Part shown: positions 59,394 to 64,000 of the stretch, piece after piece | Layout: the number at the start of each line of letters is the position of its first letter | Numbering within the stretch: the stretch's first letter is position 1 | Assembly: GCA_040754255.1 (NCBI GenBank) | Contig: JBFMDA010000001.1 | Span: 15,904 to 79,903 of the forward strand | Length of the DNA stretch: 64,000 nucleotides | Direction: 5' to 3' | Source of the DNA: SURF-25 sp040754255 | Lineage (GTDB): Bacteria; Omnitrophota; Gorgyraeia; Gygaellales; Profunditerraquicolaceae | Notes under the pieces: generated by a model | Databases searched by the model: none | Told to the model about the DNA's origin: nothing | Seen by the model: only the letters and a program-made list of their open reading frames with translations | Made by a program: the position numbers and the translations under genes

Positions 59394-60807
59394 CAACCAG
59401 CATATCCATATCATGGTAGTTGATGACGAGCCCCTGGTAAGGCGTTCATTAAGCGAGTTCCTTACTATTGAGGGCTACGCCGTAAGCACCGCGCAGAACG
59501 GAAAAGAGGCTCTGGGGCTTTTAAAAGATTTTGATGCGGATATTTTAATCAGCGATATTAAGATGCCCGAACTTGACGGCATCCGGCTTTTAAAAGAAAT
59601 GAAGTCGCGCAACTATAACATCCCGGTGGTCTTTATGACTGGCTACGGCAGCATCGAGAACGCGGTTGACGCGATGAAAGAAGGGGCATACGACTACATT
59701 ACCAAGCCTATTATCGATAACGAAATCAAGATCGTGATAGACAGGCTGCTCAAAGAAAAGACCATCATCGAAGAAAACGCCCAGCTGAAAGAAAAACTCG
59801 CCGCAACACGCAGGAACAGCTTCCACAATATACTGGGCGAACATGACAAGATGCAGAAGATTTATACCCTGATTGAGGCGATTTCCAACACCCGCTCAAC
59901 CGTCTTAATCAGAGGGGAAAGCGGCACCGGAAAAAGGATGATTGCACACGCAATCCACAAATATAATGAATATGAACGCGGCAAGCCGTTTGTCGAGGTA
60001 AGCTGCGGCGCCCTCACCGAAACCCTGCTTGAAAGCGAGCTTTTCGGCCATGTCAAAGGCTCATTCACCGGCGCAATCAAGGACAAGATTGGCCGCTTTG
60101 AGCTGGCTGACGGAGGGACCATTTTTCTCGATGAAATAGACGCCTTTTCGCCGGCCTTACAGGTAAAGCTTTTAAGGGTCCTGCAGGACGGAGAGCTGGA
60201 AAGGGTAGGGGATAACACCACGAAAAAAGTGGATGTGCGGGTAATCGCTGCCACTAACCAAGGCCTTGAGAAACTCATCGAACAAGGCAAATTCAGGCAG
60301 GATTTATATTACCGGCTCAATATTATCTCTATGGAGATCCCTCCGTTAAGGGACCGCAAAAGCGATATCCCGCTTTTAATCCAAAGCTTCATAGAAAAGC
60401 ATGCCGCGCATTCAAAGCGCAGGGTAAAAGAAATTACCAAAGACGCAGTAGAATTATTGATGAAATACGACTGGCCGGGCAACGTCAGGGAGCTTGAGAA
60501 CATCATCGAGAGGGCAGTCATTTTAAGTAAAGGCGAATATATCACCCCGCAGGACCTTCCCGAATGCATTTTTGGGATTAAAGAAAGTAACAATGCCGCT
60601 GCGCCCTCTTGCGACGACGGCAACGGAAACGGTTTTAAGCTTAAAGATGCGCTGAAAGAGCCGGAAAGGGACCTGCTTGTCAAGGCGCTCAACTCGGTGA
60701 ATTGGAACCGCAACGAAGCAGCAGGAGTACTCGGCATAAACAGGACTACACTTTATAAAAAAATGGTGCGTTACGGCTTATTGAGTAAGAATGGAAAAAA
60801 GAATTAA
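59383..60807 (+). CDS. Sigma-54-dependent response regulator (NtrC family, PrsR-like)
   Basis: A 474-residue activator. Receiver domain 8-125 with phosphoacceptor D58 (SDIKMPELDG). The AAA+ domain (about 148-390) has Walker A GESGTGKRM, the sigma-54 contact loop reading GSFTGA where GAFTGA is usual, Walker B GGTIFLDEID and an R-finger region (FRQDLYYRLNI). The C-terminal Fis-type HTH is NWNRNEAAGVLGINRTTLYKKM. ATG 59383 overlaps the kinase stop. It is the natural candidate to bind the GTTTMC-N4-GTAAAC sites upstream of the two sigma-54 promoters. Confidence 0.93.
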   Translation: MRNNNQHIHIMVVDDEPLVRRSLSEFLTIEGYAVSTAQNGKEALGLLKDFDADILISDIKMPELDGIRLLKEMKSRNYNIPVVFMTGYGSIENAVDAMKEGAYDYITKPIIDNEIKIVIDRLLKEKTIIEENAQLKEKLAATRRNSFHNILGEHDKMQKIYTLIEAISNTRSTVLIRGESGTGKRMIAHAIHKYNEYERGKPFVEVSCGALTETLLESELFGHVKGSFTGAIKDKIGRFELADGGTIFLDEIDAFSPALQVKLLRVLQDGELERVGDNTTKKVDVRVIAATNQGLEKLIEQGKFRQDLYYRLNIISMEIPPLRDRKSDIPLLIQSFIEKHAAHSKRRVKEITKDAVELLMKYDWPGNVRELENIIERAVILSKGEYITPQDLPECIFGIKESNNAAAPSCDDGNGNGFKLKDALKEPERDLLVKALNSVNWNRNEAAGVLGINRTTLYKKMVRYGLLSKNGKKN

Positions 60808-61801
60808 GGGCGAGGGCTCAGGCAAGCAATTAACTTTCAAAGAGTTAATTAATTTAAAAGAGTGGCAGAAAATCCAGGACAATTTCTCTGCCATTACGCA
60901 GATTGGCATCAGGACATTAAACGGCGAAGGCCTGGCGGTTACTTCTCCGAGCGGGCAGCCGCGCCTCTGCACGGAAGTCATCAAAGACTTCGCTTTAAAA
61001 AAGAGGCTCTGCGATTGGTGTTTGCCGACGTTTTTGGGCGGCAATGCGGTGGTGGATAAAAACCTCGGTTTTTCCTGCCCGTTGGGCTTGAAGGTTTTTG
61101 TCGCTCCCCTGATTAATGAAGTTGAGAACGTCATCGCCTACGTGGTCTTAGGCCCGGTATTCGTGGGGGCGCACAAGGTCAAGCCCGAATACAACGAGTT
61201 CGCAAAACATTACAACCTTGACGTTGAAGAGCTCTTCAGCGCGCTTTCGGAAATCAGGCTTATTTCTTTTAGCGGAATCCAGTCGCTGCTTGAGCTGATG
61301 CAGGATGTCGGGAATTATATTATTAAATCTTCGTATCAACATTTAACCATGGAGAAACCTATGGTGGTTATTGACCGGGAAAAACTGAACCAGCTATTAA
61401 AGGTATTTCTGGATGTGGCATTTCAGGTCAGCGGCGCCGACGTGGGCTCGGTTATGTTGATGAACAAGAGTACCCAGGAATTATCCATCCTTACTTCAAG
61501 AGGCATCCCGCAGGATATCGCAAGCGCAACCCGGGTGAAGGTCGGCGAAGGCATCTGTGGCACCGCGGCAAAGGAACGAACGTCTTTCTTGATTGACGAT
61601 AATATAAAAGATAACAGGATTAAGCGCTACCTTAACCGGCCGAGCCTGAAATCCTCAATGGTCCTGCCGATCAAGTTGCACGAAAACGTCTTGGGTGTCG
61701 TCAATCTCGGCGCCCTTCAGAAATCACCGGTGCAGTTCAACGACGCAGACCTGGCAATGATTAATCGCCTCATTGACCTTGTAGTAACAGCTTTGCACTA
61801 G
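60791..61801 (+). CDS. PocR-GAF sensor protein
   Basis: A 336-residue cytoplasmic protein with two ligand-binding domains and no output domain. Residues about 14-175 are a PocR domain (FKELINLKEWQKIQDNFSAI, LCTEVIKDFALKKRLCDWC, FSCPLGLKVFVAPL) with several cysteines. Residues about 200-335 are a GAF domain (GADVGSVMLMNKSTQELSI, GEGICGTAAKERTSFLIDD, SSMVLPIKLHENVLGVVNLG). It overlaps the response regulator by 17 bases. A role modulating the kinase/regulator pair in response to a small molecule is inferred from the overlap. Confidence 0.85.
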   Translation: MEKRIKGEGSGKQLTFKELINLKEWQKIQDNFSAITQIGIRTLNGEGLAVTSPSGQPRLCTEVIKDFALKKRLCDWCLPTFLGGNAVVDKNLGFSCPLGLKVFVAPLINEVENVIAYVVLGPVFVGAHKVKPEYNEFAKHYNLDVEELFSALSEIRLISFSGIQSLLELMQDVGNYIIKSSYQHLTMEKPMVVIDREKLNQLLKVFLDVAFQVSGADVGSVMLMNKSTQELSILTSRGIPQDIASATRVKVGEGICGTAAKERTSFLIDDNIKDNRIKRYLNRPSLKSSMVLPIKLHENVLGVVNLGALQKSPVQFNDADLAMINRLIDLVVTALH

Positions 61802-61840
61802 AATAGGTTAAAGCTGCAAAATCAATTCTCCCCATAGTAA

Positions 61841-61940
61841 ATTCCAAATCTCAAATAACAAATTCTCATATTGTTCATAGGGAAAGGTAAGGTTAATGGT
61901 TTGGTTGTTGGTGTAAGGTTATTGGTGAAAAACCGGTGAG
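61841..61940. repeat. Mixed repeats (ATTCCAAATCTC and GGTAAGGTTAATGG words)
   Basis: TTCCAAATCTCAAATAACAA resembles the palindrome at 20267-20405. GGTAAGGTTAATGGTTTGG and GTTGGTGTAAGGTTATTGG are the first half of the composite hairpin. The other half, ACACCACCTACTTTACC to CCATAACC, appears only beyond the four-helix-bundle gene (62459-62510). Confidence 0.75.
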
Positions 61941-61982
61941 ATGTCAGTTTTCTATCCGTCTAATATACCAAAGGAGGGACGG

Positions 61983-62411
61983 ATGGATGAGAAGAAGAGG
62001 ATTGTTAGTTTTAAAGACCTGGAGGTATATCAAAAAAGTTACGATGCATGTATAACGGTTATGACCATGGTACTGCCAAAACTACCCGATGCAGAAAAAT
62101 ACGACCTTAAAGATCAGCTCTCAAGGTCATCCAAAGCTATTCCGAGATTAATCGCAGAAGGATATGCCAAAAGACATCAAAGGTTTGGTTTCCAAAAATA
62201 TCTTGATGACGCTATTGCAGAATGTAATGAAACTGTTGTTTCTTTGTCTCAGTGCATTGATATTTACCCGACATATATAGAAAAGAATCTGTGCGAGGAT
62301 TTAGTTGGCATTTATGATATTATTGCAAGGCAATTATACAGATTAACGGAATCGTGGAATCGGCTCAAAATGACCCACCAACTATCTTCCCCAATAAAAG
62401 TTCAAAGGTAA
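61983..62411 (+). CDS. Four-helix bundle protein (S23/IVP family), copy 2
   Basis: A 142-residue protein; the start at ATG 61983 is fixed by AAAGGAGGG at 61970-61978. The family signature is VSFKDLEVYQKSYDACITVM, LKDQLSRSSKAIPRLIAEGYAKR and a C-terminal helix LVGIYDIIARQLYRLTESW. It is related to but clearly diverged from the copy at 24689-25051. Like that copy it is inserted among repeats, here between the two halves of a composite element. Function unknown. Confidence 0.87.
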   Translation: MDEKKRIVSFKDLEVYQKSYDACITVMTMVLPKLPDAEKYDLKDQLSRSSKAIPRLIAEGYAKRHQRFGFQKYLDDAIAECNETVVSLSQCIDIYPTYIEKNLCEDLVGIYDIIARQLYRLTESWNRLKMTHQLSSPIKVQR

Positions 62412-62510
62412 GGGTTAAGCTGATGGATTGGTTGTTGGTGTAAGGCCTTTGGCGTTTTTACACCACCTACTTTACCAAATAACCAGACCCATAACCTTAC
62501 CTATAAACCA
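62397..62510. repeat. Composite hairpin repeat between four-helix-bundle and rpoN genes
   Basis: AAAGGTAAGGGTTAAGC, GGATTGGTTGTTGGTGTAAGG, a centre GGCGTTTTTACACCACC and CCAAATAACCAGACCCATAACC. This matches the composite repeat hairpin at 15937-16079. It lies between two convergent genes and could serve as a bidirectional transcript end. Confidence 0.75.
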
Positions 62511-63860
62511 TTAACGAATCCTGCGATATGGAGTAGCCGGTATCTTAAGCTCATCACGATACTTGGCTACGGTGCGGCGGGCCACTTTGAGGCTGTGTTT
62601 TTCCTGGATTAACTTTACGATATCTTCGTCACTTAAGGGCAAGTGCTTATCTTCTTCATCAATCAGCTCCTTGACCACTTTCTTAATGAAGTTTGTGGAC
62701 ACGGCGGATTCGCCGTTCTGGTCGCTTATGCTGCCTGAAAAAAGGTCCTTTAACGCAACAATACCGCATGGTGTCTTGGCAAACTTGTTCATAATCGTCC
62801 TGCATACGGTTGTCTCATGGATCTTCAGCTCATTTGCCAGCTGGGCAAAAGTAAGGGGCTTCAAATGCGACAGGCCGTGCCGGATCGCATCTTCCTGGAT
62901 CACCACAAGCCTTTCCATAACCCTTCGTAAGGTTGACTGCCTTTTAGTGACTGCCCTTAAGAGCTCCTGCGCATTACGCAGCTTCTGTTCAATGAATTCA
63001 CGCGCGGTTGCGTCAAGGTTTTTCTTCTTAAGCATTTCCTTATAACGCCTGTTTATGACTATTGTCGGAACGTATTCATTATTAAGGGTCAATTCAAGCA
63101 TTTCGTCTTTTTCTTCGATGAGGACGTCCGGGATAATCCTTTGCACCTCTTCAGCCGAATAATTCCTGCCGGGCTTAGGGTCAAGCTTTAATATTTTTTG
63201 GATCAGCGGCTCGATGGCCTCAATAGGCTCTTTCAGCGATTTGGCAATCAGGCTGTAGTTCTTTTTTGCCACATCTTCAAGGTGGGATTCTACGATTTTA
63301 ATCAAAAGAGGGCCATCCTCACAGTTCCTTTTTAATTGAAGGATAAGGCATTCACTGACGGTCCTTGCGCCTACCCCGGCAGGCTCAAACTGCTGGATTA
63401 ACGCAATAGCCTTTTCAACCTCCTCGCAGGAAACATGCAACACTGCTACCAATTCATCTACAGTAGCCTTCAGAAAACCGTTATCATCAATATTGCCGAT
63501 TATTTCGCTGCCTACCCGCAGCTCTTCGTCAGAATTGGCAAACATACCAAGCTGCCTGAGCAGCACGTCTTGCAGGGTGGGCTTTTTTGACAGGATTTTA
63601 TCGGATATGTCTTCAAAAACGTCCTTTTTTTTGCTTTTGGGGACCCCCTCAAGGCCGTTTTCCTCATCAGGAAGGGAGGAGGAGGGAGGGGTGACAGCCT
63701 CATCTTCTCCCAAAAACTCTTCTTCCAGGCAAGGGTTGTTCAATAGCTCCTCCTCAAGCAAATTCCTCAAATCAAGCGAGGAAATGGCAAGAATACGCAA
63801 AGATTGCCGCAATTCAGGAGCCATAACCTTTCGTAATTCAGTCTTCTGCCTTAGGTCCAT
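62511..63860 (-). CDS. rpoN: RNA polymerase sigma-54 factor
   Basis: A 449-residue RpoN. Region I (LRQSLRILAISSLDLRNLLEEELLNNP) is followed by an acidic region II, the core-binding domain with the FEPAGVGARTVSECLILQL segment, the HTH region (FAQLANELKIHETTVCR), and the RpoN box ARRTVAKYRD at 427-436. All parts needed for recognising -24/-12 promoters are present. It is transcribed towards the four-helix-bundle gene from a promoter at 63867-63894 that would start the RNA at or next to the ATG. Confidence 0.95.
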   Translation of the reverse strand: MDLRQKTELRKVMAPELRQSLRILAISSLDLRNLLEEELLNNPCLEEEFLGEDEAVTPPSSSLPDEENGLEGVPKSKKKDVFEDISDKILSKKPTLQDVLLRQLGMFANSDEELRVGSEIIGNIDDNGFLKATVDELVAVLHVSCEEVEKAIALIQQFEPAGVGARTVSECLILQLKRNCEDGPLLIKIVESHLEDVAKKNYSLIAKSLKEPIEAIEPLIQKILKLDPKPGRNYSAEEVQRIIPDVLIEEKDEMLELTLNNEYVPTIVINRRYKEMLKKKNLDATAREFIEQKLRNAQELLRAVTKRQSTLRRVMERLVVIQEDAIRHGLSHLKPLTFAQLANELKIHETTVCRTIMNKFAKTPCGIVALKDLFSGSISDQNGESAVSTNFIKKVVKELIDEEDKHLPLSDEDIVKLIQEKHSLKVARRTVAKYRDELKIPATPYRRIR

Positions 63861-63866
63861 AGCTGT

Positions 63867-63894
63867 AGTATAACATATCGAACTAGAAGGTCAA
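63867..63894 (-). promoter_or_regulatory. Sigma-70-type promoter of rpoN
   Basis: On the minus strand, TTGACC (63894-63889), a 16-base spacer and TATACT (63872-63867). The predicted transcript starts at about 63860, the first base of the rpoN ATG, suggesting a leaderless or near-leaderless mRNA. The -35 lies at the edge of a GGGGATATTGACC repeat. Confidence 0.7.
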
Positions 63895-63990
63895 TATCCC
63901 CGCTCACTCCGTTCGCGAGGATTAATTCGCACAGCAACTTATGTCAGTAAATACCCTGCTACGCTTCCATAAGTTGCGTGCTCATTAAGG
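63893..63990 (+). repeat. Boxed stem-loop element, copy 2
   Basis: GTCAATATCCCCGCTCACTC, CGTTCGCGAGG, the box ATTAATTCGCACAGC (63921-63935), a perfect 10-bp stem GCAACTTATG (63934-63943) with CATAAGTTGC (63968-63977), and the box GTGCTCATTAAGG (63978-63990). The outer boxes match 20611-20680. The CGCTCACTCCGTTCGCGA part matches the reverse complement of 28168-28190. Confidence 0.75.
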
Positions 63991-64000
63991 TTGAGGTCGA

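Overview
The window looks like part of a chromosome from a Gram-negative (diderm) bacterium of an uncultivated lineage, most likely candidate phylum Omnitrophota (OP3) or a PVC relative. This is inferred from the gene mix and the repeat style; no rRNA is present to test it. Support for an outer membrane comes from a porin-like beta-barrel protein, several lipoproteins with lipobox cysteines, and a Wza-type exporter. Almost all genes lie on the + strand. Intergenic gaps are packed with several families of short, palindromic or tandem repeats.

Layout. 1-6.2 kb: tail of an HU/IHF protein, hisS, aspS (lacking the usual bacterial insertion domain), a LysM lipoprotein, and phoH / PgpH-like HD / ybeY. 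6.2-13.2 kb: recO, polX, apbE, mgtE, panB and an unknown membrane-anchored protein, bracketed by two nearly identical repeats of about 118 bp in inverted orientation. 13.2-20.7 kb: a PilZ-PilT fusion, glyS, ppdK, a short primary-type sigma factor, apt, and a tRNA-Arg(CCT) whose 3' end is duplicated 183 bp downstream. 20.8-27.8 kb: a lipoprotein, a porin, a GH57 glycosidase, a four-helix-bundle protein, and a two-gene operon encoding a membrane-anchored protein and a ParA ATPase fused to a CBM48 glycogen-binding domain. A lysine/proline-rich translation-factor-like protein and a small membrane protein follow. 28.0-52.5 kb: a large exopolysaccharide (EPS) and exosortase locus. It holds a small HTH protein, Wza, Wzz, an ExeA-like ATPase, a tyrosine autokinase, two CapK-like ligases, GNAT, ATP-grasp, glycosyltransferases, WecB, Wzx, a Wzy/O-antigen ligase, a deacetylase-like protein, heparinase II/III, WecA-like, exosortase and EpsI. 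52.7-56.1 kb: five PEP-CTERM substrates. 56.4-63.9 kb: membrane protein, TPR lipoprotein, a GAF histidine kinase, a sigma-54 response regulator, a PocR-GAF sensor, a second four-helix-bundle protein, and rpoN on the minus strand.

How it fits together. The exosortase and EPS genes would build and export a polysaccharide and process PEP-CTERM proteins onto the cell surface. Two sigma-54 (-24/-12) promoters can be read, one before the EPS operon (28026-28041) and one before the first PEP-CTERM gene (52673-52688). Each has an upstream palindrome of the form GTTTMC-N4-GTAAAC, and the distances to the -24 element differ by exactly 21 bp (two helical turns). The window also encodes RpoN and a PrsK/PrsR-like kinase-regulator pair, so a self-contained sigma-54 circuit is a reasonable hypothesis.

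The most novel candidate system is the ParA-CBM48 fusion with its upstream membrane partner. It suggests a ParA-type positioning device for glycogen or another alpha-glucan, close to a GH57 enzyme. The other strong theme is repeat biology. Short repeats have entered coding sequences (ApbE N-terminus, a coiled-coil EPS protein, the linker of the ExeA-like ATPase, probably the KP-rich tail). They sit directly against ribosome binding sites, and some carry conserved boxes around non-conserved 10-bp stems.
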